Below, one piece after another: positions 6,457 to 15,721 of a stretch of 37,102 nt of DNA. The translations under genes and the position numbers were made by a program. Under the pieces are notes generated by a model, which did not search any database, was not told the DNA's origin, and saw only the letters and a program-made list of their open reading frames with translations. The stretch's first letter is position 1, and every line of letters starts with the position of its first letter. This DNA comes from JAZNQL01 sp045531205 (GTDB lineage Bacteria > Bacillota > Clostridia > UMGS1883 > UMGS1540): the NCBI GenBank assembly GCA_045531205.1, contig JAZSDN010000037.1:1-37102 (forward strand). The letters are read 5' to 3'.

Positions 6457-8267
6457 CCTAAATTTTTAAATCTTACAATATTATAGTATTGCAAATACTG
6501 ATAATTTGTAATTAAATTCTTACTTTCTTCGGGAATTTCTCTTAAAAGTTCCCCATCCTTTTCGAAAAAGTGTGATGAAATTACGTTTAATTCTTTTGAT
6601 ACATCTGATAAAAACTGAAAATATCTCGGCTTTCTTATTCCAAGATAATCAAACAGCTTTACAGATAAAAAGTTTGCCGATATATCTTCCTGCTGTCCTA
6701 CCCTTCTTCCCGTCTTTTTAAACGCATCGTTACCCCATATTATATAGGGCGTTGAATAATGTCTTTTTAATCCTTCAACGGTTTCTGGCGAAATATCATA
6801 TCCAATTGCATCAAAGCCTTCATTCTCTGCATCAATATAAGGAAGGTGGTCGCCAAAGAAAACAATAACTACAGGTTCGTCCTTTTCGTTAAAATATTCG
6901 GTAAGATCAAAGAGCATTGCATCGGCGTCCGAAAGCCCTAAAAAGTAATTGTTTAAAGTATAATAAAGCTCGTCACTCAAACCTTCTGGTCTTTTTAAAA
7001 CTGTTCCCCTCTCGGTTTCGTAATCCATATACGGGCCGTGATTTTGCAGTGTTACGGTGAAGTGAAAATAGGGCGTGTCGGGATTTTCTTTTTTGTGAGT
7101 TTCATACATCTCTTTTATTATTTTGCCCGTTTCAGCGTCATCTACATAATAATTTGTTTTTGAAAGCTCTTTTGTGTCAATTACATTATCGCTTACAAAT
7201 CTTTTAAATCCCATGTGCAGATAAACATTTTTTCTGTTATAAAACCATGCGTGACCGGGATGCATTCCTTCGGTATTATAGCCCATATCGGCAAAGGCCT
7301 GTGCAAGCGAATATGTAGGCGAGTTAATATATGTTTTATACATTTCGGGCATTGCCGAATCTATAAGATACGGGCTTGCACCTGTTAAAAATTCAAATTC
7401 TGTGTAAGAGGTTCCTCCGCCAAAGCCGTTTACAATAATGTTACCCCACATACTTTCTTTACGGAGTTCCTGTATGTTTTTCAGCGGATTAAAATCGTCT
7501 TCAAATTCAAGATTTTCAGCCTTTGATAAATCGGCAAAGGCTTCACTCATAATTGCTATTACGTTAACCTTCTTTTCGTTTTCTTCATCCTCATAGCTAC
7601 TTAGAATTTCGTTTGCCGTTTCATCTGTATAACCTTTTGGCATTTTATATTCTGCCTTTGAAAAGTTTGAGAGAAAATAAAACATATACCCTTGCTTTTC
7701 AGAACGGTCTACTTCGTAATATTCTTCTGCTAAAACCTCAGCATACTCTCCAACCCTGTCATTATGATAAAAAGCCATATATGCCCCTGCAAAAATAACA
7801 GGAACCAAAACGAGTCCTATTATACGGGTTAATGTATTTACCTTTTTTTCGTGTACAAACTTAAAAACAATAAAAATAAGTGCAATAAGTATAATTACAG
7901 GGATAAAAACTCCCCATCTTATTTCAAGTCTGTAATTTTCCATTATCCCCGCTGTTTCACGGATAAGTCCCAAATCAGCAGGCTTTAAAGGTTCATCACG
8001 GAAAAATATTTTGTAATCATTTACAGTAAGCAAAATGGTCATCAAAAGTCCATTGGACAAAAAAGCAACCCATATTCTGTTAAAAATAAAATATATAAAG
8101 CTCATAATTAAAAATATGGGAAGAATATTAAGTAATATTATCCACGGTGCACAAATGTGAACCTTAAAATTATCTTCAAAGCCTGTTTGTACAAGGCTTT
8201 GAAAAAGATAAAGCAGGCACGAAAGTATTGCTATTATTAAAATTGGATGAAGTTTAATTTTTTTCAT
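6453..8267 (-). CDS. LTA synthase-family phosphoglycerol transferase (LtaS-like, sulfatase fold)
   Basis: Membrane enzyme of 604 aa. About five N-terminal membrane segments (residues ~9-26, 43-64, 66-83, 119-137, 150-167) precede an extracellular alkaline-phosphatase/sulfatase-fold domain from about residue 233. MSEAF (Glu242) and GGGTSYTEFEF (Thr286) correspond to the metal-binding Glu and nucleophile Thr of LtaS, and FFGDHLPYI supplies the Asp-His metal pair. LtaS enzymes move glycerol phosphate from phosphatidylglycerol to build lipoteichoic acid. pgsA, which makes the phosphatidylglycerol precursor, lies three genes upstream in the same cluster. AAGGAC lies seven bases before the ATG, which overlaps the upstream gene by 14 bases. 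The exact polymer made is not known, and a role in modifying another glycan is possible. Confidence 0.88.
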   Translation of the reverse strand: MKKIKLHPILIIAILSCLLYLFQSLVQTGFEDNFKVHICAPWIILLNILPIFLIMSFIYFIFNRIWVAFLSNGLLMTILLTVNDYKIFFRDEPLKPADLGLIRETAGIMENYRLEIRWGVFIPVIILIALIFIVFKFVHEKKVNTLTRIIGLVLVPVIFAGAYMAFYHNDRVGEYAEVLAEEYYEVDRSEKQGYMFYFLSNFSKAEYKMPKGYTDETANEILSSYEDEENEKKVNVIAIMSEAFADLSKAENLEFEDDFNPLKNIQELRKESMWGNIIVNGFGGGTSYTEFEFLTGASPYLIDSAMPEMYKTYINSPTYSLAQAFADMGYNTEGMHPGHAWFYNRKNVYLHMGFKRFVSDNVIDTKELSKTNYYVDDAETGKIIKEMYETHKKENPDTPYFHFTVTLQNHGPYMDYETERGTVLKRPEGLSDELYYTLNNYFLGLSDADAMLFDLTEYFNEKDEPVVIVFFGDHLPYIDAENEGFDAIGYDISPETVEGLKRHYSTPYIIWGNDAFKKTGRRVGQQEDISANFLSVKLFDYLGIRKPRYFQFLSDVSKELNVISSHFFEKDGELLREIPEESKNLITNYQYLQYYNIVRFKNLG

Positions 8268-9072
8268 TGTTTTGTCCTTTAAGTGAAATACTGTTTACCT
8301 CGGCACACATAAGCATAAAATATATGCAGTAATACAGCCACAGCATAAGCAAAACTGCCGCTGTAAGACTGCCATAAGTTTTTGAGTATATTCCCATTCT
8401 GCTTATATAAAGAGAGTATAAAAAAGAAAAAACTATCCATATACAAGCACATAAAACTGCACCGGGGAGCTGTGTTTTTATCTTAAGTTTATTTTTTGGC
8501 ACATAAACATATATAACTGTGAAAAATGCCGTGAGAAGCAAAAATATTATTCCTACACGGAAAAGGCTTGTTAAAAAGGTTAATTCTTTAAGTCCTGTTA
8601 TAAACATAAACACATTATTACCAAGTGTAAGAATTAAAAGTACTGCTGTAATTATAAGAGCAAACATAAGTGCGTAAAAAGCAGCTTTTCCTCTTATAAT
8701 AAAATAATTTTGCCCATTCTCTGTTCCGTTTATTGCATCAAGTGCCCTGATTATTGATAAAATGCCGCTTGACGCAGCCCACAAAGCCGTCGCCGATGTA
8801 AGCGATAAAATGGCACGGGTTTGTGAAAGGCCTCTTATTTCTTCAATAATCCCGACCGCGAAATCAGATACTCCCTCCGGCAGAATCTGTTTTGTAATCA
8901 CTGTTACAGCTTCACTGTCTGCGGGAAGATAATGCAGAAAAGTCATTAAAAGCATTACAAACGGAAACAAAGATATAAGTATAAAAAATGTTGACTGACC
9001 TGCGTATGCTGAAACGCGGTCTTTTTTTGCTTTTGTTAAAATTTCAGTATATTTTCTGTACAATTTTAACAT
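8254..9072 (-). CDS. YihY/BrkB (RNase BN-like) family inner membrane protein
   Basis: Polytopic membrane protein of 272 aa from the YihY/virulence factor BrkB family (once mislabelled ribonuclease BN). The N-terminal part AYAGQSTFFILISLFPFV and the central block SLTSATALWAASSGI are typical, and about six hydrophobic segments span the chain. Function is unknown in most bacteria. The start at 9072 matches the family N-terminus, but there is no good SD close by: AAGGAG (9101-9096) lies over 20 bases upstream. The stop of the preceding gene ends four bases before the ATG, so translation probably relies on reinitiation. It overlaps the LTA-synthase-like gene by 14 bases. Confidence 0.87.
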   Translation of the reverse strand: MLKLYRKYTEILTKAKKDRVSAYAGQSTFFILISLFPFVMLLMTFLHYLPADSEAVTVITKQILPEGVSDFAVGIIEEIRGLSQTRAILSLTSATALWAASSGILSIIRALDAINGTENGQNYFIIRGKAAFYALMFALIITAVLLILTLGNNVFMFITGLKELTFLTSLFRVGIIFLLLTAFFTVIYVYVPKNKLKIKTQLPGAVLCACIWIVFSFLYSLYISRMGIYSKTYGSLTAAVLLMLWLYYCIYFMLMCAEVNSISLKGQNNEKN

Positions 9073-9076
9073 AAGA

Positions 9077-10585
9077 TTATTCTGTTATTATTACACTCCT
9101 TGTTGTATCGTCCCAAGATACAAGGCATGATAAGCCTTCGCTTACCGCCCTTGCGGGGACCACTGTTCTTGAATTTTCTATTTTTGCGGGAGTTTCCAAA
9201 ACTACAGGTATCATATTTTTATAAAGAACATTTGCTCCTATTGTTAAGGTTACAGTGTTCTCGCCTTTTTTTGCAGTTACGGTTTTTGTGGCATCATCCC
9301 AGAATACTTCTGCTCCCAAAGCTTCAAATATTGCTCTCATAGGTACAAGGGTACGTCCGTTTTCTATCCTTGGTGGAACATCAAATATTATTTCTTCTCC
9401 GTTTACAAAAACCTGTATCAGCTTTTCAAGTCTTACAGTTTCTGCCATACCCTGCCAGAAATCAAGTTCCTTGCTGTAAAGGGTTACGCCTAAATCGTTT
9501 GCAAATATATTTGAGCCCAAAATATCGGGATTCTGATAAAACACAACAGTTTCAAGCTTATAATCGTCTGCAAAAACGTCTGAACTTATTATTGCTGTTT
9601 TACCGCAGAATATAACAGATTCAAGGTTGTAGCACGATGAAAAAGCTCCTTCTCCTATTTCGGAAACTGTAGCGGGTATTGAAACATTGTTTAAAAACCT
9701 TGATTCAAAAAATGCGTATTCGCCAATTCTCTGTACTTTGCTTAAATTTACAGTTGTAAGATTTTGGTTTGCTACAAAAGCATATTCAACTATATTATCC
9801 ACCGTTTCAGGCACTGTATAGGTGCTTTCAGGGGATGCAAGTGCGTATTGTATAAGTGTTTGCCCCCCGTTTGAAAATAGTGCCTTGCCATCGCTTTTGT
9901 AAGAAGCATTATTTTCGCTTACTTCTATATTTTTTAATGCTGTACAGTATGTAAATGCGTTTTCGCCTATGTTTGTTATAGTAGAGGGTATATAAATTTT
10001 CTCAAGTGCACTGCAACCGAAAAATGCTTCTTTTCCTACAAGGGTTGTTCCTTCGGGGAAATTTATTTCACGAAGGTTTGTGCATCCGCAAAATGACATA
10101 TCGTATATAACATTTACACTTTCGGGAATATTTATAACCGCAAGGCTTTTACAATCATAAAACAAAGACTGTTCTATTATGGTTACATCTTTAGGTATAT
10201 TTACCGTTATAAGAAGCTCGCAGCCGTAAAACGCCCCTGCCCCTATACGATTGACGGTTGCAGGTAAAATAACACTCTGCAGATTTTTACAGTTATAAAA
10301 AGCAAAGCTGCCTATTTCTTCTATTCCTTCTTCAAAGGTTATATTTTCAAGGCTTTGATTTTCGCTGAACGCATTATCTTTAAGTGCTTTTACTTTTACA
10401 CCGTTTATTTCGGCAGGAATGTTTATTTGCGTAATCCCTTCCGATATACCTGTTATTATGCCGTCTGCAGTATATATAAGTCCTGTCCCTGCATCAATTA
10501 TCTCTATAATGTCGTTATTTGCCGACACTGCATTAAATGATATTAAAAGTGCAAATACAAATATTAAGCTTACAATTTTTTTCAT
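9077..10585 (-). CDS. Secreted BspA-type leucine-rich-repeat protein with C-terminal copper-amine-oxidase-N-like domain
   Basis: Exported protein of 502 aa. A signal peptide (residues 1-22, ending AVSA) is followed by about a dozen BspA-type (LRR_5) repeats, roughly residues 45-385, with the recurring pattern IGxxAFxxCxxLxxVxIPxxV. The last ~110 residues hold the stalk-type domain often named Cu_amine_oxidN1 (VFVNGEEIIFDVPP, GRTLVPMRAIFEALGA, then a second half-repeat with SRTVVPARAVSEGLSC). That domain is common on clostridial surface proteins and does not imply oxidase activity. BspA repeats are linked to surface binding and adhesion. No LPXTG motif or S-layer repeats are seen, so attachment is unclear. 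An SD-like AAAGG precedes the ATG. Its place between pgsA and envelope genes is unusual for a presumed adhesin. Confidence 0.9.
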   Translation of the reverse strand: MKKIVSLIFVFALLISFNAVSANNDIIEIIDAGTGLIYTADGIITGISEGITQINIPAEINGVKVKALKDNAFSENQSLENITFEEGIEEIGSFAFYNCKNLQSVILPATVNRIGAGAFYGCELLITVNIPKDVTIIEQSLFYDCKSLAVINIPESVNVIYDMSFCGCTNLREINFPEGTTLVGKEAFFGCSALEKIYIPSTITNIGENAFTYCTALKNIEVSENNASYKSDGKALFSNGGQTLIQYALASPESTYTVPETVDNIVEYAFVANQNLTTVNLSKVQRIGEYAFFESRFLNNVSIPATVSEIGEGAFSSCYNLESVIFCGKTAIISSDVFADDYKLETVVFYQNPDILGSNIFANDLGVTLYSKELDFWQGMAETVRLEKLIQVFVNGEEIIFDVPPRIENGRTLVPMRAIFEALGAEVFWDDATKTVTAKKGENTVTLTIGANVLYKNMIPVVLETPAKIENSRTVVPARAVSEGLSCLVSWDDTTRSVIITE

Positions 10586-10606
10586 ACAATAACAACCTTT
10601 TTAAAA

Positions 10607-11131
10607 TCAGCATTCGCTTATTATATCTTTATTTAAAACTATGTAGTTTATTCCCGAAACAAGGGTAATAAGAGCAGTAATATACATAAGAATATTTGTG
10701 ATTATTCCCGCACCAAATAAAATTGCCACCAAAACAGAAATTATCTGTATTACGGTTTTAAGCTTTCCAAGCTTGCCTGCCGCAATTACTCTGCCCTTTG
10801 ATGCAGCTACAAGTCTTATGCCTGTAACAATAAATTCTCGTGACAAAATAATCATTGTAACCCATGTACCTATTACGCCATCAGATAAAAGACACAAAAG
10901 TGCACCTGTTACCATAAGCTTATCGGCTAAAGGGTCCATAAATTTACCGAAGTCTGTTACAAGATTATCTCTTCTTGCTAAATAGCCGTCTAAAAAGTCT
11001 GTAAATGAAGCCAGTGCAAAAAGTATTGCCGCTATCCATTTACCTAGTGTACCATCAATATAAATATAGGCACACATAAAAAGGGGTATCATTATTGCTC
11101 TTACAATTGTTAATTTGTTTGGTAAATTCAT
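10607..11131 (-). CDS. pgsA: CDP-diacylglycerol--glycerol-3-phosphate 3-phosphatidyltransferase PgsA
   Basis: Integral membrane CDP-alcohol phosphatidyltransferase of 174 aa that makes phosphatidylglycerol phosphate. The family motif D-x2-DG-x2-AR-x8-G-x3-D-x3-D is complete (Asp45, Asp48, Gly49, Ala52, Arg53, Gly62, Asp66, Asp70). The N-terminus NLPNKLTIVRAIMIPLF is typical of PgsA. The ATG overlaps the rimO stop codon as ATGA, and an AGGAG lies eight bases upstream within rimO. The product feeds phosphatidylglycerol to the LTA-synthase-like enzyme further down the cluster. The rimO-pgsA order is common in Gram-positive genomes. Confidence 0.96.
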   Translation of the reverse strand: MNLPNKLTIVRAIMIPLFMCAYIYIDGTLGKWIAAILFALASFTDFLDGYLARRDNLVTDFGKFMDPLADKLMVTGALLCLLSDGVIGTWVTMIILSREFIVTGIRLVAASKGRVIAAGKLGKLKTVIQIISVLVAILFGAGIITNILMYITALITLVSGINYIVLNKDIISEC

Positions 11132-12423
11132 AACTGTTCTCCTGTTAAATCATATTCTTCTGCTGCTGTTACTTTTATTTTTATAAAATCGCCCGGCTTT
11201 GCCGAGTCAGATTTAAAATAAACAAGTCCGTCTACATCGGGAGCGTCGGCATGTGAGCGTGCGTATGCGTATCCGTCCTGCACTCCTTCGCACAAAACCA
11301 TAATTTCTTTGCCCAGCTTTTCCTGGTTTTTCTGATAGGAAACACGGCTTTGTATATCCATTATAAGATTTCTTCTGTAAGCTTTTACATCGTCATCTAC
11401 TATATCTTTTAGCTTGTATGCAGGCGTTCCTTCTTCTCTTGAATATTCAAAAACTCCGAGTCTGTCAAACTGTGCCGTCTTTACAAAAACGCAAAGCTTT
11501 TCAAAATCCTCTTCTGTTTCGCCCGAAAAGCCTACTATAAGGGATGTACGCAATGTAACATCAGGAATCTTTTTCTTTATTTTTTCTACAAGAGCATATA
11601 TGCTTTCTTCTGTGCTTTTTCTGCCCATTCTTTTTAAAACAGAGCTTGATATATGCTGAATGGGAATATCAAAATATTTTACAATATTTTCGTGCTGTGC
11701 CACGGTATCAAGAAGCTCATCATCTATAAGCTCGGGATATGTATACAAAACTCTTACCCAAGTAAAGCCTATCTCGGAAATTTTTTCTAAAAGCTCTGAA
11801 AGCATTGGTTTTCCGTATATATCGGTGCCGTAATAGGTTGTATCCTGTGCTATTAAAATAACCTCTGCTACTCCGTTATTATAAAGCTTTTTTGCTTCTT
11901 CAACTATATTTTCTATTTTACGGCTTCTGTAAGGGCCTCTTATTGCAGGAATTGCACAGTAGGTACATTTATTGTCGCACCCTTCGGCTATTTTTAAATA
12001 TGCAGTATAGGGCGGTGTTGCAATTACTCTGTCAAAGCCTTCTCTGCACTCTTTTTCGGGAGGGGCTATAATACGGGTTTCTCCTTCTATTGCCGAAACT
12101 ATATCATAAAACGAATTTACTCCTACTATTGCGTCAACCTCGGGCAGTTCTTCTAAAATTTCGTCACGGTAGCGTTCTGCAAGACAGCCTGTTACAACAA
12201 TTCTTTTGCAGTTTGATTTTTTATACTCTGCCGCTTCTAAAATTGTGTTTATTGCTTCTTCCTTTGCACTGTCTATAAAAGCACAGGTGTTTATAACTAT
12301 AATGTCTGCAAGTGCTTTATTTGCCACAACCTCGTACCCTGCTTTTTTAACAAGGTTAACCATTATTTCGGAGTCCACCAAATTTTTTGGACACCCAAGT
12401 GATATAAAACATATTTTTAACAT
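11128..12423 (-). CDS. rimO: Ribosomal protein S12 methylthiotransferase RimO
   Basis: Radical-SAM methylthiotransferase of 431 aa that modifies an Asp of ribosomal protein S12. The N-terminal MTTase domain contains FISLGCPKNLVDSE, and Cys11, Cys47 and Cys80 are the three ligands of the auxiliary 4Fe-4S cluster. The radical-SAM CxxxCxxC is complete (Cys149, Cys153, Cys156 in EGCDNKCTYCAIPAIRGPYR). A C-terminal TRAM-like domain follows (ending ITVTAAEEYDLTGEQL-like). SLGCPKN and the S12-type TRAM favour RimO over the tRNA enzymes MiaB and MtaB. The start overlaps the recX end by seven bases, and the end overlaps pgsA by ATGA. Confidence 0.96.
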   Translation of the reverse strand: MLKICFISLGCPKNLVDSEIMVNLVKKAGYEVVANKALADIIVINTCAFIDSAKEEAINTILEAAEYKKSNCKRIVVTGCLAERYRDEILEELPEVDAIVGVNSFYDIVSAIEGETRIIAPPEKECREGFDRVIATPPYTAYLKIAEGCDNKCTYCAIPAIRGPYRSRKIENIVEEAKKLYNNGVAEVILIAQDTTYYGTDIYGKPMLSELLEKISEIGFTWVRVLYTYPELIDDELLDTVAQHENIVKYFDIPIQHISSSVLKRMGRKSTEESIYALVEKIKKKIPDVTLRTSLIVGFSGETEEDFEKLCVFVKTAQFDRLGVFEYSREEGTPAYKLKDIVDDDVKAYRRNLIMDIQSRVSYQKNQEKLGKEIMVLCEGVQDGYAYARSHADAPDVDGLVYFKSDSAKPGDFIKIKVTAAEEYDLTGEQL

Positions 12424-12863
12424 TCAAATTCCCTCTTTACAGTGTAAAGCTCACTGGCAGCTTCGTTTATTTCGCTGTAAGTAAACCCTTTTCTTAAAAA
12501 GTGATTCTTTATTTTTTCAAAGCTTTTGTAATCTATTTCGCCTTCGCCGAACTTTTTTTGCATTTTTTCTTTTACGTTAAATTCTATGCCCGATAAGGCT
12601 TTAAAAATGTATTCTTCACAAATTCCTTTTTCTAAAAGCTCATGCTCTATTCTGTTTTTTCCTTTACCGCCTATGTATGCCGCATCGTGAGTATATCTTC
12701 TTGCATAATCGGCATCGTCAAGATACTCTCTTTCTTCGTAATACTCCACGGCGTTTTGTGCATCATGCTCTTCATACCCTTTTTTTAAAAGAGCCTCATA
12801 TACTTCTTTTTTTGTTCTTCTTTTTGCGAGTATTATTTTAAGTGCGTCAGAATATACGTCCAT
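12417..12863 (-). CDS. recX: Regulatory protein RecX
   Basis: Small helical protein of 148 aa that binds and restrains RecA filaments. The RecX pattern is visible: an N-terminal helical repeat (RRTKKEVYEALLKKGYEE), then EYLDDADYARRYTHDA and GKGKNRIEHELLEKGI in the central repeat, and SEINEAASEL near the C-terminus. recA is not in the window. The ATG follows the hemW stop codon with no gap, and GGAG lies nine bases upstream inside hemW. It overlaps the rimO start by seven bases. The family diverges quickly, so this assignment rests on the repeat pattern and length. Confidence 0.88.
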   Translation of the reverse strand: MDVYSDALKIILAKRRTKKEVYEALLKKGYEEHDAQNAVEYYEEREYLDDADYARRYTHDAAYIGGKGKNRIEHELLEKGICEEYIFKALSGIEFNVKEKMQKKFGEGEIDYKSFEKIKNHFLRKGFTYSEINEAASELYTVKREFEC

Positions 12864-13910
12864 TTACATCAGCTCCGCCATAACGTAGTTTGCAATATCA
12901 ATTCCTCTTTTTGTAAGGCGGACCTTTTTATTCTTTCTTTCAATAAGTCCCGCCTTTTCCATTTTTAAAAGGTTTTTGTGTTCTTTTTCTTCTATCCCCT
13001 CTAAAAGTCTTAAACCAAGCATATAATATTCCTGCTCTTTTGCGGTTTCATCTATTATTTCAACATTTTCACGCACAGAGGATTTTATATACTCTTCTAT
13101 ACTTTCGCGGTTACTGTAACGCGTGCTTTCAAAATAAGAATGTGCGCCTGCACCTATTCCTATGTACTCACCGCAGAGCCAGTAGTTTTTGTTATGTACT
13201 GCCTCTCTGCCCTCTTTTGCAAAGTTTGAAATTTCGTAATGGCAAAATCCTTTTTCTTTAAAGCGTTCTGCTGTATGCCAGTAAAGCTCTCTTTCTTCAT
13301 CTTCGTTTGGCAATTCAAGTTCTTTTTTTGAAAAAGGTGTTCCTTCCTCTATAGAAAGTGAATATGCCGATATATGCGAAAGCGGGAGTGAAAGCATTTT
13401 ATCTATTGTAATATCCAGCTTTTCTTTTGTCTGATTTGGGAGTGCAAGCATAATATCTGCCGATATGTTGCTAAACCCTGCACTGTAAGCATCCAAAATT
13501 GTGTTTTGTGCATCAATCCCTGTATGTATTCTTCCTAAAACAGAAAGCTCATCATCCAGAAAAGACTGCACACCTATGCTTACCCTGTTAAAGCCTGCCT
13601 TGTGAAGAGTAGAAAGCTTTTCAAAATCAGCAGTTTTGGGGTTTATTTCAATGGTGTTTTCTGTTCCTTTTAACGAAAAATGTTTTGCTGCTTCTTCAAA
13701 AATCTGTGTAAGAAGATTTGCGGGTAAAACGCTTGGTGTACCGCCGCCAAAATATAAAGTGTCAATATCACACGAAGGATATGTTTTTATTTCCCTTATA
13801 ACAGCTTTTGCATATTCCTCCATATATTCTTCTGCACCGCTTTTTGAATAAAAAGCACAGTATGCACACTTTTTTTTGCAAAAAGGAAAATGAATATAAA
13901 GCCCTCTCAT
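12864..13910 (-). CDS. hemW: Radical SAM heme chaperone HemW (coproporphyrinogen III oxidase-like)
   Basis: Protein of 348 aa with YIHFPFCKKKCAYCAF at the N-terminus. Cys11, Cys15 and Cys18 form the radical-SAM CxxxCxxC; the fourth position of the HemN-type CxxxCxxCxC is Phe20, which marks HemW and not true HemN. TLYFGGGTPSVLP, the block around RVSIGVQSF and ISAYSLSIEEGTPF are also typical, and a C-terminal winged region follows. Known members bind heme and are often annotated as oxygen-independent coproporphyrinogen oxidase by mistake. Start and upstream stop overlap as TGATG with lepA, and no strong SD is seen, suggesting coupled translation. lepA-hemW is a common neighbour pair in Firmicutes. 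Confidence 0.94.
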   Translation of the reverse strand: MRGLYIHFPFCKKKCAYCAFYSKSGAEEYMEEYAKAVIREIKTYPSCDIDTLYFGGGTPSVLPANLLTQIFEEAAKHFSLKGTENTIEINPKTADFEKLSTLHKAGFNRVSIGVQSFLDDELSVLGRIHTGIDAQNTILDAYSAGFSNISADIMLALPNQTKEKLDITIDKMLSLPLSHISAYSLSIEEGTPFSKKELELPNEDEERELYWHTAERFKEKGFCHYEISNFAKEGREAVHNKNYWLCGEYIGIGAGAHSYFESTRYSNRESIEEYIKSSVRENVEIIDETAKEQEYYMLGLRLLEGIEEKEHKNLLKMEKAGLIERKNKKVRLTKRGIDIANYVMAELM

Positions 13911-15712
13911 CAGTCAAGCTTAAGTACTGCCATAAAAGCTTCCTGCGGTACTTCTATGCTGCCAACCTGACGCATTCTCTTTTTACCTTCCTTCTGTTTT
14001 TCAAGAAGTTTTTTCTTTCGGCTTATGTCACCGCCGTAGCACTTTGCCAAAACGTCTTTTCTGAGTGCTTTTACGGTTTCTCTTGCTATTATTTTTGTTC
14101 CTATTGCCGCCTGAATGGGTACTTCAAACAGCTGTCTTGGAATAACCTCTTTTAATTTTTCGGCTATTTTTCTTGCTCTTGCATAAGCCTTTTCGGTATG
14201 AACTATAAAGCTTAAAGCGTCAACGTTATCGCCATTTAATAAAATATCAAGCTTTACAAGAGAGCTCTTTTCATATCCCTTTAATTCATAATCAAAAGAA
14301 GCATAGCCTCTTGTTCTTGATTTTAACGCATCGAAAAAGTCGTAAATAATTTCGTTTAAAGGTAAGTCGTAATGAAGTACGGCTCTGTCCTCTGTTATAT
14401 ATTCCATACCCTTATAGTCGCCTCTACGGTCTCTGCAAAGCTCCATAATACTGCCTACGTATTCGGACGGCACCATTATATTTGCATCAGCAATAGGCTC
14501 TTCCATATAGTCTATCTGGCTTGGGTCGGGAAGATTTGTGGGGTTATCTATCATAACAGTTTCGCCATCGGTTTTTACTACCTTGTAAATAACGCTGGGC
14601 GCTGTGGTAACAAGGTCGAGATTATATTCTCGCTCAAGGCGTTCCTGTATAATTTCCATGTGAAGTAAACCTAAAAATCCGCATCTGAAACCAAAGCCGA
14701 GTGCAATACTTGTTTCGGGCTCGTAAAGAAGCGATGCATCGTTTAACTGCAGTTTTTCAAGTGCATCACGAAGATCTTCATAATGTGCCCCGTCGGCAGG
14801 ATAAATACCGCAGAACACCATGGAATTTACTTTTTTGTATCCAGGCAACGGCTCGCTTGCAGGGTTTGCTGCCAAAGTAACTGTATCACCAACATTTACG
14901 TCCTTTACAGTTTTAATGCTTGCCGCAATATATCCAACCTCGCCCGCCTTTATTTCTTTTGCTGCAACAGTTCCCGAAGGGCTTAAATACCCTGTTTCAA
15001 CAACATCGTATTCCTTGCCTGTTGCCATAAAGCGTATTTTATCGCCTGCCTTTAAAGTTCCTTCTTTAATTCGTGCGTATACAATTACACCGCGGTAACT
15101 GTCGTAATACGAGTCAAATATCAAAGCTTTTAAAGGAGCATTCTCGTCACCGTGAGGTGCGGGAATATTGTCAACAATATAGTCAAGCACGCTTTCTACA
15201 TTAAGACCTGTTTTTGCACTTATAAGGGGTGCCTGTTCTGCATCTATTCCTATAACATCTTCTATTTCAAGCTTTACTTCTTCAGGATGTGCACTTGGAA
15301 GGTCTATTTTGTTTATAACAGGCAGTATTTCAAGGTCGTGTTCAAGGGCAAGATATGTGTTTGCAAGTGTTTGTGCTTCTATACCTTGAGCCGCATCAAC
15401 TACCAAAAGAGCACCTTCGCACGCAGCTAAAGAGCGGGACACTTCATAGTTAAAGTCAACGTGTCCCGGGGTATCTATAAGATTTAAAATATATTCCCCG
15501 TCATCCCTTTTATAAACAAGTCTTACAGCTCTTGCTTTAATGGTTATTCCTCGCTCTCTCTCAAGGTCCATATTATCAAGAAGCTGGTTTTCCATATCTC
15601 TTTCGCTTACAACGCCTGTGTATTCTAAAAGCCTGTCCGCCAAAGTGGATTTGCCGTGGTCAATATGAGCTATTATACTGAAATTTCTTATATTATCCTG
15701 TCTTTCGGGCAT
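13910..15712 (-). CDS. lepA: Elongation factor 4 (LepA, back-translocating ribosomal GTPase)
   Basis: Translational GTPase of 600 aa. G1 is AHIDHGKST (15-23), followed by RGITIKA, DTPGHVDF, NKIDLPSA and the SAKTG block. The EF-G-like domains II, III and V follow, ending in the LepA-specific C-terminal domain (GGDISRKKKLLEKQKEGKKR). That C-terminus and the absence of EF-G domain IV identify LepA. EF4 acts on stalled or mis-translocated ribosomes and affects initiation and ribosome assembly. AGGAGA lies six bases before the ATG, overlapping the end of the upstream flippase gene region. It is followed by hemW through a TGATG overlap. Confidence 0.98.
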   Translation of the reverse strand: MPERQDNIRNFSIIAHIDHGKSTLADRLLEYTGVVSERDMENQLLDNMDLERERGITIKARAVRLVYKRDDGEYILNLIDTPGHVDFNYEVSRSLAACEGALLVVDAAQGIEAQTLANTYLALEHDLEILPVINKIDLPSAHPEEVKLEIEDVIGIDAEQAPLISAKTGLNVESVLDYIVDNIPAPHGDENAPLKALIFDSYYDSYRGVIVYARIKEGTLKAGDKIRFMATGKEYDVVETGYLSPSGTVAAKEIKAGEVGYIAASIKTVKDVNVGDTVTLAANPASEPLPGYKKVNSMVFCGIYPADGAHYEDLRDALEKLQLNDASLLYEPETSIALGFGFRCGFLGLLHMEIIQERLEREYNLDLVTTAPSVIYKVVKTDGETVMIDNPTNLPDPSQIDYMEEPIADANIMVPSEYVGSIMELCRDRRGDYKGMEYITEDRAVLHYDLPLNEIIYDFFDALKSRTRGYASFDYELKGYEKSSLVKLDILLNGDNVDALSFIVHTEKAYARARKIAEKLKEVIPRQLFEVPIQAAIGTKIIARETVKALRKDVLAKCYGGDISRKKKLLEKQKEGKKRMRQVGSIEVPQEAFMAVLKLD

Positions 15713-15721
15713 AGTTTTCTC

